Of a stretch of DNA of 64,000 nt, positions 26,965-36,548 are shown piece after piece. Under the pieces are notes generated by a model, which was not told where the DNA came from, did not search any database, and worked only from the letters and a program-made list of their open reading frames with translations. The position numbers and the translations under genes were made by a program. Numbering within the stretch: the first letter of the stretch is position 1; each line of letters opens with the position of its first letter. The stretch comes from an uncultured bacterium (GTDB lineage Bacteria; Pseudomonadota; Alphaproteobacteria; Sphingomonadales; Sphingomonadaceae), in NCBI GenBank assembly GCA_942636505.2, contig CALOGB020000056.1, positions 744,001 through 808,000 on the forward strand. Reading direction: 5' to 3'.

Positions 26965-29637
26965 ATGCGCGCCTCATGCCTCATCGGTTTCACTGCTCTC
27001 CTGCTGTCGTCGACCGCGAATGCAAGCCCGCAGGCGGCGACGGAAGCGCCCGCTAAGGCGGCGATCGTACCCGATGCGAACGCACCGAAGGGGCGTCTGT
27101 CCGATGCGGCGATACCCAAGGCGTATCGCCTCGACTTCACCATTTTGCCCGAGGCTGACCGGTTTTCGGGACATGACGAGATCGACGTCACGCTGAAGGC
27201 TGCGACAAAATTCCTGTATATTCACGGGCGCGACCTGAAAATTGGCAAGGCGGTCGCGGTGGTAGGTGGCAAGGCTACCCCGGCGATCTTCACGCAGGTC
27301 GATCAGAGTGGCACGGCGCGGCTGGACTTCGCGAATGTCCTGCCTGCGGGCGCGGCGACGCTGGCGTTCGATTATACGGGCAGTTTCGGAGACAGCGCTT
27401 CAGGCCTGTTCCACGTCAAGGTCGGCGATGCCTGGTACAGCTGGACGCAGTTCGAAAGCATCGATGCACGCGCTGCGTTTCCCGGGTTCGACGAGCCTGG
27501 CTTCAAGACGCCGTTCACCGTGTCCGTCACGACGCATCCAGGTCTGGTCGTGATCGGCAACGCGCCGAAGGTGTCCGTCACGAAGGTCGCCGGGGGAATG
27601 GAGAAGCATCAGCTCGCGGTTACCAAGCCATTGCCCACGTATCTCGTTGCGTTCGATACGGGGGCGTTCGTTCACCAGACCGGAACGATCCCGGCGACCG
27701 CCGAACGGCCAACGCCGATGCCGTATGGCGCCGTCGCGACGCACGCGCAGAAGGACAAGATGGGCTATGTGATGGCGGAGACGCCGCGCATCGTGTCCCT
27801 GCTCGAGCAATATTTCGGCGAGCCGTTCCCGTTCCCCAAGCTCGACCAGATCGGCACGCCGATCATGCCGGGCGCCATGGAAAACGCGGGCGCGGACACC
27901 TATGGTGACGGCATCATCTTCCTCTCGCCCGGCGCGACGACGTCCGACAAGCAGGCTTTCGGGATGATCGTCGCGCACGAGCTCTCGCATCAATGGTTCG
28001 GCGACCTCGTCACGCCAGCGTGGTGGGACGACATCTGGCTGAACGAAAGCTTCGCCAACTGGATGGGCTATCGCATCGGCAACGCCTGGCGGCCCGAGCT
28101 TAACATCGGCGTCGGCGCGCTGGATGAGGGCTTTGGCACGATGAACACCGACGCGCTGGAGGTGGGACGCCCGATCCACCAGCCGATCACCGACAACGGC
28201 CAGATCGACTCCGCGTTCGACGGCATAACCTACGGCAAGGGCGGGCAGGTGGTCGCGATGATCGCGGCCTATCTCGGCGACGAGAAGTTCAAGGCGGGGG
28301 TCCGTCTTCACCTCAAGCGTCATGCGTATGGCAATGCGACGTCCGAGCAGTTCTTCCAGTCGATTTCGGATGCGGCGAAGGATCCGCGCGTGCTGTCTGC
28401 GCTGAAATCGTTCGTCGACCAGCAGGGCGTTCCGGTCATCGACGTCCGGCGGCAGGGTAACGGCATCGTCGCATCCCAGTCGCGCTATGCCTTCCTGGGA
28501 TCGACTCCGCCTCCATTGAGCTGGACGATCCCGTTCTGCGTTCGCGTCGGCGCGGCAAAGCAATGCACGCTGCTCGACAAGACCACGACGTCAATCGCCG
28601 CACCCGCCTCAGGGCTGATCATGCCGAACGTCGGCGGTGCAGGCTATTACCGTTTCGACCTGGCGCCGGCGGATTGGCAGGCGTTGATCGCGGCTTCGGG
28701 CACGTTGTCCCCAGGTGAGGCGCTTGCCACCACCGACAGTCTGTGGGCTGCGTTTCGCGCTGGCAAGGCACCGGCCGCATGGCTGTTCGCGGAAGCGCGT
28801 GCGGTCGCGGCAAATCCGGATTCGACCGCCAGCATCGACGGCGGGCGGCGAATTGCCGGGTTGCGCTCGCGCGGCTTGATCTCGGCCGCTTCACTGCCTG
28901 CCTACCGCGCACTGTTGGCCTCGATCTACACACCGCGCCTGACTGCGCTTGGTTTCAACCCGGCCGCGGGCGCCTACGCGAAGGATGATCCAGGCCGGCA
29001 GAACTTGCGCCACGAACTGGTCAATCTCGTCGCGGACGATGCGCGCGATCCGGTTGTCCGCAACAAACTGAAGGTAGCGGGGGAAAAATACCTGGCGGGC
29101 GACAGCGCGGCGCTTGATTCCGGCTTTCTCGGGGCTGCATTGACCGTGGTGGCAGAGGAGGGCGGTCTGCCTGCTGCGAAGATGCTGGTCGACAAGGCGT
29201 TATCTAGCGAGGACCCCGGCTTCCGCCAGGCTGCTCTCGGTGCCGCTGCGTCCAGTGGGCGGCCCGACGCCGCCAATTATCTCCTATCGCTCGAAGACAA
29301 GCGGATGCGGAGCTATGACAGGATCGGGCTGATCTTCGGCGTCGCCGGCAATGCGGAAACGCGCGATCTCGGCATCGACTGGATCCTGGCGAACTACGAC
29401 AAGCTTCTCGGCGGTGGCAACGGCATCTTCATCACCAGCCGCCTGCCGCAAGCGCTCGCGGTCCAGTGCGGTGCCGAACAGGCGGACCGGATCGATGCCA
29501 AGGTCGGCGCCTCGATCCGCAAGGCTAACGTCGGATTGCTGAACTACGAGCGTACGCTGGAGAGCATTCGCCACTGCGGTGTATTGCGGCAGGCGAAGTC
29601 CGCGGAGATCGCCGCAGCGCTTGTTAACGCGAGGTAG
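26965..29637 (+). CDS. Secreted M1-family metallo-aminopeptidase
   Basis: The 890-residue zinc aminopeptidase has a signal peptide (M-R-A-S-C-L-I-G-F-T-A-L-L-L-S-S-T-A-N-A), the substrate-binding G303-A-M-E-N307 motif and the zinc site H338-E339-L-S-H342 with E361 in W-L-N-E-S-F. The C-terminal half is the helical ERAP1-like domain. It should act in the periplasm or outside on peptides. The start at 26965 has GGGGA about nine bases upstream; 72 more in-frame codons exist but overlap the divergent synthetase. The 167-bp gap to the synthetase must hold both promoters. No gene cluster explains it further. Confidence 0.95.
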   Translation: MRASCLIGFTALLLSSTANASPQAATEAPAKAAIVPDANAPKGRLSDAAIPKAYRLDFTILPEADRFSGHDEIDVTLKAATKFLYIHGRDLKIGKAVAVVGGKATPAIFTQVDQSGTARLDFANVLPAGAATLAFDYTGSFGDSASGLFHVKVGDAWYSWTQFESIDARAAFPGFDEPGFKTPFTVSVTTHPGLVVIGNAPKVSVTKVAGGMEKHQLAVTKPLPTYLVAFDTGAFVHQTGTIPATAERPTPMPYGAVATHAQKDKMGYVMAETPRIVSLLEQYFGEPFPFPKLDQIGTPIMPGAMENAGADTYGDGIIFLSPGATTSDKQAFGMIVAHELSHQWFGDLVTPAWWDDIWLNESFANWMGYRIGNAWRPELNIGVGALDEGFGTMNTDALEVGRPIHQPITDNGQIDSAFDGITYGKGGQVVAMIAAYLGDEKFKAGVRLHLKRHAYGNATSEQFFQSISDAAKDPRVLSALKSFVDQQGVPVIDVRRQGNGIVASQSRYAFLGSTPPPLSWTIPFCVRVGAAKQCTLLDKTTTSIAAPASGLIMPNVGGAGYYRFDLAPADWQALIAASGTLSPGEALATTDSLWAAFRAGKAPAAWLFAEARAVAANPDSTASIDGGRRIAGLRSRGLISAASLPAYRALLASIYTPRLTALGFNPAAGAYAKDDPGRQNLRHELVNLVADDARDPVVRNKLKVAGEKYLAGDSAALDSGFLGAALTVVAEEGGLPAAKMLVDKALSSEDPGFRQAALGAAASSGRPDAANYLLSLEDKRMRSYDRIGLIFGVAGNAETRDLGIDWILANYDKLLGGGNGIFITSRLPQALAVQCGAEQADRIDAKVGASIRKANVGLLNYERTLESIRHCGVLRQAKSAEIAAALVNAR

Positions 29638-29872
29638 CGCGCAAAGAGGGGGGCTGAGGCAGCCCGGCGTGGCGTCATCGGGCTCTTCACACGGTATCTA
29701 GCAGCGTTCACCATTGAACCGCATACGCTGAGCCAGGGACGATCGCTTATGACGATTAGGGCGTCGTCATTATACGTAAGCTGTTCAAGCTACCGAGGCA
29801 CCTTGGAACAATCCGGAAACCAACTGAAACACTTCGCACTATACAAGGTCGATAATATACATTATGTTAAAT
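29638..29872. other. 235-bp AT-richer gap without a convincing gene
   Basis: This stretch between the M1 peptidase stop and the retropepsin-like gene stop is clearly richer in A/T than its surroundings, especially 29750-29875. A frame on the plus strand (29749-30006) runs through it into the antisense of the next gene and does not look like protein. It could hold terminators for the two convergent genes or a small RNA; I see no strong hairpin. Confidence 0.5.
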
Positions 29873-30460
29873 CTAAGAGGGTGGTGGCGAGAGGATCAGC
29901 GTCTTTCCGACGACCCGCCACGAACCTAGTCGCGACAGAAAATTCATGCCGAGAATGTCCGTCTCTTCGAAAACCGGCGACGTCACGATTCCCAAGTCGG
30001 TCATGACGATATTGCCGACGACTACGCGTTTCGCGGTCGCCGACCGTGCGGTGACCTGGCCGTTGGCGGTTGATAGAATTACGGGAAACGGACTTTCACC
30101 GAGATCGAGGCCGGCCGCCTTGGCGGTCTGCATCGACAGTGCCGTCGTCGTAGCACCGCTATCGATCAGCATGCGCCGACCGACCCCGTTGACCTCCACG
30201 TTCGCCCAGAAATGACCGTCGTCTGCCATGCGTATGCGCGTTTCGCTTCCGCTGACCTGTTGGTCGTCGAACATCGCAATGACGCTGGACAGACGATCCC
30301 GTTGACTCGCAATCAGGAGACCGACGGCGAAGATGCCTACCCATGCCAGCGCCATCTTGAGCATCGGCTTGAAGGCGCTACGCCGCGCGACCAGCGCCGA
30401 CAGCGGCAGGATCAGCATCACGGCGTACAGCGCGAACTGGGCTGCACGGTCACCCGTCAT
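29873..30460 (-). CDS. Membrane-anchored retropepsin-like aspartic protease
   Basis: The 195-residue protein has two N-terminal membrane segments (about 8-25 and 36-52) and a C-terminal clan AA domain with a single catalytic aspartate in M-L-I-D100-S-G-A-T-T-T. A later I-L-G-M-N-F-L segment is the usual second signature. Such TIGR02281-like proteins are small, presumably homodimeric retropepsin relatives whose substrates are mostly unknown. It overlaps the MBL gene stop as ATGA and ends the metG-tatD-MBL operon, so its active site should face the periplasm or membrane surface. Confidence 0.88.
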   Translation of the reverse strand: MTGDRAAQFALYAVMLILPLSALVARRSAFKPMLKMALAWVGIFAVGLLIASQRDRLSSVIAMFDDQQVSGSETRIRMADDGHFWANVEVNGVGRRMLIDSGATTTALSMQTAKAAGLDLGESPFPVILSTANGQVTARSATAKRVVVGNIVMTDLGIVTSPVFEETDILGMNFLSRLGSWRVVGKTLILSPPPS

Positions 30461-31221
30461 GCGTCGAGCACGAGCCCGTCATAACCAGGCTCGACACCCT
30501 TCGGAAGTTCGGCGACCAGGCTCGCATAATCCATGCTGTGGTCCATGTGGATGAGCGCGGTTCGCCCCGGCCGGAGTCGGTCGACCCATCCAAGCACGGC
30601 CGGCAATTCCATATGCGTCGGATGCGGTCGTCGCCGCAACGCATCGACGACCCAGACGTCGAGGTCTTCGTAAAGCCTGGCCATATCGTCGGTCATGATA
30701 TTGAAATCGGTAGCATATCCGATCGAAGCGCCACCCGCTTCGAACCGCAATCCAGCCGCGTGGATGTTACCGTGAGGTTGATCGGCAACGCGAATTTCGA
30801 TTCCGCCTATCGTCAGCCGATCGGGTAGCGTTTCTGCCGTGATCGTCGGCGGGTAGCCGGCTCGGCCATGGAATGCATAGGTGAAACGCGAGTCCAGCGC
30901 CGCGAGCGTGGCGGGTCGCGCATAGCCGCGTACCGGCGTTCCCGCGGCGTGGTAGAGCTGGCGCAGGTCGTCGATACCATGGCAGTGATCCGCGTGATCG
31001 TGCGTCCAGATAACGGCGTCGACCCGGTCGATTTCGGCCGCAAGAAGTTGCTCGCGCATGTCCGGGCTCGTGTCGATCAGGATGCGCGTACCATCATGCT
31101 CGATCAGCGCGGACGCGCGCGTGCGGCGGTTGCGTGGTTCGGCAGGATCGCAGTCGCCCCAGTCGTTGCCGATCCGCGGGACGCCGGACGACGTTCCCGA
31201 TCCGAGAATCGTGATTCTCAT
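30457..31221 (-). CDS. MBL-fold metallo-hydrolase, PhnP-like
   Basis: The 254-residue protein has the metallo-beta-lactamase motif T-H74-D-H76-A-D78-H79 and the N-terminal G-S-G-T-S-S-G-V-P of the PhnP / phosphodiesterase-like subgroup. Later metal ligands are probably H-G-N-I-H, D in Y-A-T-D-F-N and H in I-H-M-D-H. It probably hydrolyses a cyclic phosphate or nucleotide phosphodiester. It is ATGA-coupled to tatD upstream and to the retropepsin-like gene downstream. A MetRS-TatD-MBL block is common in alphaproteobacteria. Confidence 0.92.
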   Translation of the reverse strand: MRITILGSGTSSGVPRIGNDWGDCDPAEPRNRRTRASALIEHDGTRILIDTSPDMREQLLAAEIDRVDAVIWTHDHADHCHGIDDLRQLYHAAGTPVRGYARPATLAALDSRFTYAFHGRAGYPPTITAETLPDRLTIGGIEIRVADQPHGNIHAAGLRFEAGGASIGYATDFNIMTDDMARLYEDLDVWVVDALRRRPHPTHMELPAVLGWVDRLRPGRTALIHMDHSMDYASLVAELPKGVEPGYDGLVLDA

Positions 31222-31994
31222 GCGCGCGTCTTGCCGAACAGCGTGTGGAAATTCTCGGCCGTACGGCGCGATAAGTCTTCGACATCCTCACCGCGCAAGT
31301 CGGCCAGGAATTTCGCCGTGTCGGCGACGAAGCCCGGCTCTCCGGTCTTGCCACGATGCGGGACCGGCGCGAGAAACGGTGCGTCGGTCTCGATCAGAAG
31401 CCTCTCGATGGGCAAGCGCGCCGCCGTCTCTTGCAGATCACGTGCGTTCTTGAAGGTGACGATACCCGATATCGAGATAAAAAGGCCCATATCCAACGCC
31501 TTGTCGGCGAAAGTTCCGCTCGCCGTGAAGCAGTGGATGACGCCGGGATAGGCCCCCTTCCCCATTTCCTCTGCCATGATCGCGGCGGTATCGTCCTCGG
31601 CATCGCGTGTATGGACGACGATCGGCAACCCGGTTTCGCGCGATGCCGTTATGTGCGCGCGAAAGCTCGCCTGCTGGCGGGCGCGATCCGACGTGTCGCG
31701 GAAATAATCCAGGCCACTTTCACCCAACCCCACCACGCGTGGATGCCGTGCCCGCTCGATCAGCTTGGCGGCATCGACATCGGGATAGGTGTCGGCCTCG
31801 TTTGGATGGATGCCGATCGTTGCCCAGACGTCGGGCTCGCGCTCGGCGGTCGCGACGATATCATCCCACTCGCTCTCGCGGGTCGAGATGTTCAGCATCG
31901 CCGTCACGCCCCGCGCTCGCGCCCGTGCAAGTACGGCTTGCTGATCCTCGACGAGCCCCTTGTAGTTGAGGTGGCAATGGCTGTCGGCGAGCAT
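31218..31994 (-). CDS. tatD: TatD-family metal-dependent DNase/hydrolase
   Basis: The 258-residue TIM-barrel hydrolase shows D-S-H6-C-H8-L at the N-terminus, G-x-G-E-S-G-L-D-Y around residue 92, V-V-H-T-R and V-I-H-C-F, and the terminal L-L-I-E-T-D-A-P-F-L. TatD proteins are 3'-5' exonucleases or deacylase-like hydrolases involved in DNA repair or quality control. It overlaps metG by one base (TGATG) and the MBL gene by four. Confidence 0.94.
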   Translation of the reverse strand: MLADSHCHLNYKGLVEDQQAVLARARARGVTAMLNISTRESEWDDIVATAEREPDVWATIGIHPNEADTYPDVDAAKLIERARHPRVVGLGESGLDYFRDTSDRARQQASFRAHITASRETGLPIVVHTRDAEDDTAAIMAEEMGKGAYPGVIHCFTASGTFADKALDMGLFISISGIVTFKNARDLQETAARLPIERLLIETDAPFLAPVPHRGKTGEPGFVADTAKFLADLRGEDVEDLSRRTAENFHTLFGKTRA

Positions 31995-33541
31995 CAGGCC
32001 TCCACGGGCAGTTCGAGACGGGGGAAGACGGGGGATGGTGGCGTAATCCGGAAGTTGGACGCAGCCACCCGGTCGTACCAGCGATCATCGTCGATCGCGG
32101 CATGATCGCGCTCGACCGCGCCGATTTGATCAAGAACCTTACCGGCGGAGTCCGGCACGACCGGCAGGATCGCGATCGCCAGCATGCGGATCGCGCGCAC
32201 CAGCGTACGCAACACGGCGTGCATCCGGTCGGGATCGGTCTTGCGCAGTGCCCAAGGCGCCTGTGCGTCGATATACTGGTTGCAGGCGAACACGCCACGC
32301 ATCCAGGCCTCGATACCCTGCGACAACGCCAGATCGGTAAAGCCTGCCTTGAAGCCGGCACACGCGACGATGACCTCCTCGATCAAAATGCCATCCGCCT
32401 CGTGGACCGTACCTGCCGAGGGAAACACGCCTTCCAAGTTCTTGGCGATGAAGGACAAAGTACGCTGAGCCAGATTGCCGAAGCTGTTGGCCAGTTCGGC
32501 ATTCACACGGGTCACGATCGCCTCGGGAGAATAGCTCCCGTCCTGACCGAAGCTGACCTCCCGCAGGAAGAAATACCGCAGTGCGTCGACGCCGAACGCA
32601 TCCGCCAACGCCATCGGATCGACGACGTTGCCGACCGACTTCGACATCTTTTCGCCGCGTGTGAGCAGGAAGCCGTGACCGAACACGCTTTTCGGCAACG
32701 GAATCTTCGCGGACAACAGAAACGCCGGCCAGTACACCGCATGGAACCGGACGATGTCCTTGCCGATCAGATGGATATCTGCGGGCCAGAACTTCGCCTT
32801 GTCCCCCGCCATGTCGGGATAACCGATACCGGTCAGATAGTTCGTCAGCGCGTCGACCCACACATACATGACGTGGCCGGGGCTGTCAGGCACCGGCACG
32901 CCCCAGTCGAAGCTGGTACGCGACACTGACAGATCCTTCAGACCACCCTCGACGAAGCGCATCACCTCGTTGCGGCGGCTTTCGGGGCGGATAAAGTCCG
33001 GGTTGGCAGCGTAGAGATCGAGCAGGGGCTGCTGGTATTTCGACAGGCGAAAGAACCACGTTTCCTCGGCAGTCCATTCGACCGGCGTACCTTGCGGCGA
33101 ACGGCGATCATCGCCCTCCCCGGTCAGTTCGGATTCATCGTAGAACGCCTCGTCGCGAACCGAATACCAGCCCTCGTAGCGATCGAGATACAGATCGCCC
33201 GAGTCCGCCATAGCCTGCCAGATGGCACGGCTTGCGGCATAGTGATCCGTGTCCACGGTACGAATGAAACGGTCATAGGAGATGCCAAGACGATCGGCCA
33301 TCACGCTGAAATGTGACGACATCTCGTCTGCGAACGCGCGTACCGGAATGCCCCGGTCGCGCGCGGCCTGCGCCATCTTCAGACCATGCTCGTCGGTACC
33401 GGTCTGGAACAGCACGTTGCGTCCCGCTTGACGCTGGAACCGGGCAATCGCGTCGGCGGCGATCATCTCATAGGCATGGCCAATATGCGGACGGCCATTG
33501 GGATAGTGGATCGCGGTGGTGATATAAAAGGGGTCGGCCAT
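31994..33541 (-). CDS. metG: Methionyl-tRNA synthetase
   Basis: The 515-residue class I synthetase has the HIGH motif P-H19-I-G-H22, the K298-M-S-K-S302 loop, and an alpha-helical anticodon-binding domain after about residue 365. The length fits the short form without the C-terminal tRNA-binding appendix, and no zinc-knuckle cysteines are visible in the CP insertion. It charges initiator and elongator tRNA-Met. It lies between holB and tatD in a same-strand operon; about 80 bp without a gene separate it from holB. Confidence 0.96.
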   Translation of the reverse strand: MADPFYITTAIHYPNGRPHIGHAYEMIAADAIARFQRQAGRNVLFQTGTDEHGLKMAQAARDRGIPVRAFADEMSSHFSVMADRLGISYDRFIRTVDTDHYAASRAIWQAMADSGDLYLDRYEGWYSVRDEAFYDESELTGEGDDRRSPQGTPVEWTAEETWFFRLSKYQQPLLDLYAANPDFIRPESRRNEVMRFVEGGLKDLSVSRTSFDWGVPVPDSPGHVMYVWVDALTNYLTGIGYPDMAGDKAKFWPADIHLIGKDIVRFHAVYWPAFLLSAKIPLPKSVFGHGFLLTRGEKMSKSVGNVVDPMALADAFGVDALRYFFLREVSFGQDGSYSPEAIVTRVNAELANSFGNLAQRTLSFIAKNLEGVFPSAGTVHEADGILIEEVIVACAGFKAGFTDLALSQGIEAWMRGVFACNQYIDAQAPWALRKTDPDRMHAVLRTLVRAIRMLAIAILPVVPDSAGKVLDQIGAVERDHAAIDDDRWYDRVAASNFRITPPSPVFPRLELPVEA

Positions 33542-33620
33542 GCCGCGCTCCTAGAGCATCGGTCCGATCAGGTGAAGCCCGCGCTATGGCCCGGCCGGGA
33601 TGCTTGGACGATTCCGCTGC

Positions 33621-34598
33621 TTACTGGCGCAGCGACGCGACGATCCCGGCCATTTCGAAGACGGTCGCCTGCGCATCCAGCGAAAGTCCAACCGCCGCGC
33701 CGGCAAGATCGCGCGCAGCCGCATGGGCATCGAGCGCGGTACGCAAAGCGGGTCCGGATCGCGTGCGCGCCTCGTCCGCGACAAAGGCTTGCGCGCGGTC
33801 CAGGAACGCCTCGTATCGCGGTTGCGACGTCTTGCTCCCCAGCGCTTTCGCCAGTTTCAGGCGTCGGCCATTATCACGGTCACCGTCGCGCGCGATCTCG
33901 GCAAGCGCGCTGTCGATGCCGGCGATGTCCAGGCCGGCATAGCGTAGCGCCCTGCCCGGCGCCCCGTCGCTGGCACGGACAAGCGCGGCGACCTCTTCGT
34001 CATCCGCTTCGGGGCGGAGTGCGCGGATCGCCTTCGTCACCTCGTCTTGACCCAGTGCTTCGAACCGCAACAATCGGCACCGCGACCGGATCGTCGGTAG
34101 CAGTCGCCCGGGCGCGTGGCTGACGAGCAGGAAGATCGTTCCGGCGGGCGGCTCCTCGAGGTTCTTGAGCAGCGCATTGGCACCGCCGCGTTCGAGATCG
34201 TCGATCGCATCGATCACCACCACGCGGCGTGCACTCATCGACGGCGTCGTCGCGAACAGCGGCTGGAGCGTGCGGACCTGTGCGATGGTGATGCTTCGCG
34301 CGAGGTCCTGGTCGGGTTTCTCCGGATCCTTTGCAAGACGCGCGAGCACACGGTAGTCCGGGTGAGCCCCCGCCTCGATCAACGACCGCGTGCGGTCGCC
34401 CTGCGGCACGTCGAACCCCGCCGGCGTGGCATCGGGATTGGCACCATCAGCCAGCATTCGCATCGCCGCCAGCCGCGCAAAACTCGCCTTGCCGACGCCT
34501 TGCGGTCCGGTCAGCAGCCAGGCGTGATGCAGCGCGCCGCCACGCATCGCCGCAAGAAAAGCGGACTGCGCGGCGGCGTTGCCGAATATCTCAGTCAT
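33621..34598 (-). CDS. holB: DNA polymerase III delta-prime subunit
   Basis: The 325-residue clamp-loader subunit has an AAA+ domain with a P-loop G31-P-Q-G-V-G-K37-A-S, a Walker B region (V-V-I-D-A-I-D-D), the L-L-K-N-L-E-E-P-P-A motif and sensor R-S-R-C. It forms part of the gamma/tau complex that loads the beta clamp. No cysteine cluster follows the P-loop, so the zinc module seen in many homologues appears absent. In related genomes tmk is often directly upstream; here only 28 bp separate holB from dacA. Confidence 0.92.
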   Translation of the reverse strand: MTEIFGNAAAQSAFLAAMRGGALHHAWLLTGPQGVGKASFARLAAMRMLADGANPDATPAGFDVPQGDRTRSLIEAGAHPDYRVLARLAKDPEKPDQDLARSITIAQVRTLQPLFATTPSMSARRVVVIDAIDDLERGGANALLKNLEEPPAGTIFLLVSHAPGRLLPTIRSRCRLLRFEALGQDEVTKAIRALRPEADDEEVAALVRASDGAPGRALRYAGLDIAGIDSALAEIARDGDRDNGRRLKLAKALGSKTSQPRYEAFLDRAQAFVADEARTRSGPALRTALDAHAAARDLAGAAVGLSLDAQATVFEMAGIVASLRQ

Positions 34599-34626
34599 GC
34601 CCGTCGCGCGTCCGGGACATGCATCG

Positions 34627-35790
34627 TCATCCGAAGAACCCGGTCAGGCCTGCCCAGGCACGTCCGAAGAAGCCGGCTAAGGCGACATCCTTGTCTGCGA
34701 CTAGCGGCATGCGCTGCTGCAGGCCGTCCGACGTCGTTACGACGAGGTCGGCGATGTGCTGGCCAGCCTTGATCGGCGCCTTGATCGGGCCCTCGTACAC
34801 GACCTTCGCAGTAAGGTTCGGCGAGGTACCGGCGGGCAAAGTCACGGTCAGTGCCTTGGGCGCGACGAGACCGACCGACGAGGCATCGCCGAGCTGGACC
34901 GCTGCGGTCTCGACCTTCTTGCCCTTGGCGACGATCGGCTTCGACTGCCAAGCACGAAAGCCCCACTCCATGAACCGTACCGATTCCTCTGCGCGCTGCC
35001 CCGCGCTGGTCAGACCGGCGACGACCATGACCAGGCGACGCCCGTTTTGCACGGCCGAGCCGGTGAAGCCGTAGCCCGCCTCCTCGGTATGCCCGGTCTT
35101 CAAGCCATCGGCACCGGCGACGCGACCAAGGATCGGATCGCGGTTTGCCTGGGTGATGGCGCTGCCGCCCATCGTCTTGCCCCAGGTGAAGTCGCGCTTC
35201 GAGTAGAACTGCTTGTAGAGGTCTGGATAATTGTTGATCGTCGCGGCGGCGAGTTCGGCAAGATCATGTGCGGTGACGTAGGTGACGCCGTTGTCCGGCC
35301 AACCGTTCGCGGTACCGAAATGGCTGTCCTTGAGGCCGAGTTCGGCTGCCTTGCGGTTCATCCGCTCGGTGAAGGCCTGTTCGGAACCGGAGATCCCTTC
35401 GGCAAGCACGATGCACGCGTCGTTACCCGATAGCGTGACGATACCGTAAAGCAGGTTGGCGACGCTAACGTTCTCACCGGACGACAGGAACATCGTCGAA
35501 CCCGCGGTCGGGCCATGCCATTTCGCCCAGGTCTCGGGGCGGACGGTCATCATCTGGTCGAGCTTCAACTCGCCCTTCTTGACCATGTCGAACGCGACAT
35601 AGACCGTCATCATCTTGGCAAGCGACGCTGGCGGCATGCGGCGGTCGGCATCACGCGAGAACAACACTGCGCCTGAGGACAGGTCTTCCATGTACGCGAT
35701 CGGCGCGGCGGTCTGGAACTGCGGCGCAGCGGCGATGGACGGATGCGCCAGCGCGAGGGCGGCAAGCGGTGCGACGATCAGCTTCTTCAT
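34627..35790 (-). CDS. dacA: D-alanyl-D-alanine carboxypeptidase (DacA/DacC type)
   Basis: The 387-residue penicillin-binding protein has a signal peptide (ending near residue 22) and the three serine-DD-peptidase motifs: S56-L-A-K59, S121-G-N123 and K231-T-G233. A C-terminal beta-sandwich domain follows from about 275. It trims terminal D-Ala from peptidoglycan pentapeptides. I chose the ATG at 35790 (signal peptide start, GGA about nine bases upstream) over the longer frame to 35820. It follows rlpA and mltB in a cell-wall gene set. Confidence 0.95.
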   Translation of the reverse strand: MKKLIVAPLAALALAHPSIAAAPQFQTAAPIAYMEDLSSGAVLFSRDADRRMPPASLAKMMTVYVAFDMVKKGELKLDQMMTVRPETWAKWHGPTAGSTMFLSSGENVSVANLLYGIVTLSGNDACIVLAEGISGSEQAFTERMNRKAAELGLKDSHFGTANGWPDNGVTYVTAHDLAELAAATINNYPDLYKQFYSKRDFTWGKTMGGSAITQANRDPILGRVAGADGLKTGHTEEAGYGFTGSAVQNGRRLVMVVAGLTSAGQRAEESVRFMEWGFRAWQSKPIVAKGKKVETAAVQLGDASSVGLVAPKALTVTLPAGTSPNLTAKVVYEGPIKAPIKAGQHIADLVVTTSDGLQQRMPLVADKDVALAGFFGRAWAGLTGFFG

Positions 35791-35816
35791 GGGGTATTCC
35801 GTGAGCAAAAGGGAAC

Positions 35817-36548
35817 TCAATCCGTGGGCAGGACCTGGGCATCGCCATAGCCGCGCTCGGCGACCGCGTCACGCGCGCGTTGCAGGCTGATAGCATCTTT
35901 GAACGGGCCGATGCGGACGCGGTACAGGCCACCGCCTTCGACCACGTCAGCATCGAGGCGCTTGGCCAATGCGGTCGCGCGCGCTTCGTTCGAGAAGGTC
36001 GCGACCTGCAACAGATACCGACGGCCGGGTACCAGCGTCATCGGCGCACGGGACGGCATCGTGTCGACGCTCATCGCGCGGGTATAGGCGGCGGGTTGCA
36101 GCGCGACCGCCTTGCCCGCCCGCAGCAGCGAGGCATCCCGCATCGACGGCACGATCGCACGGATCCGGACGGTTGCGACCTGATGGCGATCGGTGCCGAG
36201 CATGTGCGCCGCGGCACGGGACAGATCGATCATCCGGTCACGACGACCGGGGCCGCGATCGTTGATGCGGACCAAAATCGACCGACCGGTCTCGATCGAC
36301 GTGACTTCGACGAAAGACCCGAGCGGCAGCGTGCGATGCGCCGCGGTCATCGCATCCGGATCGAACGCCTCGCCCGATGCCGTGCGGTTGCCCGACAATT
36401 CGTCGCCGTACCAGCTTGCCGTTCCGGTATCTTGATAGCTGCCGTATAGTCCGCCGCCAGCCGACAGGATCGCGCCACCGCTTTCGCGCGCGTGACCACA
36501 GGCCGCGAGCGCGAACGCAAGGCTCAGGGCCTTAGCGCTCGACCGCAT
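35817..36548 (-). CDS. rlpA: Septal ring lytic transglycosylase RlpA
   Basis: The 243-residue lipoprotein has a lipobox L-A-A-C17, a double-psi beta-barrel domain (about 35-120, with T-A-S-W-Y-G and V-R-I-N-D-R-G-P) and a C-terminal SPOR domain (about 165-243) that binds denuded peptidoglycan at the septum. RlpA cleaves glycan strands lacking stem peptides. The ATG at 36548 fits the lipoprotein signal; a start at 36575 would place nine extra residues before it. It overlaps the mltB stop by 17 bp and precedes dacA by 26 bp. Confidence 0.92.
   Translation of the reverse strand: MRSSAKALSLAFALAACGHARESGGAILSAGGGLYGSYQDTGTASWYGDELSGNRTASGEAFDPDAMTAAHRTLPLGSFVEVTSIETGRSILVRINDRGPGRRDRMIDLSRAAAHMLGTDRHQVATVRIRAIVPSMRDASLLRAGKAVALQPAAYTRAMSVDTMPSRAPMTLVPGRRYLLQVATFSNEARATALAKRLDADVVEGGGLYRVRIGPFKDAISLQRARDAVAERGYGDAQVLPTD

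Noticed and set aside
29749..30006. 85-codon plus-strand frame
   Set aside because: It continues into the antisense of the retropepsin-like gene and has no protein-like composition.
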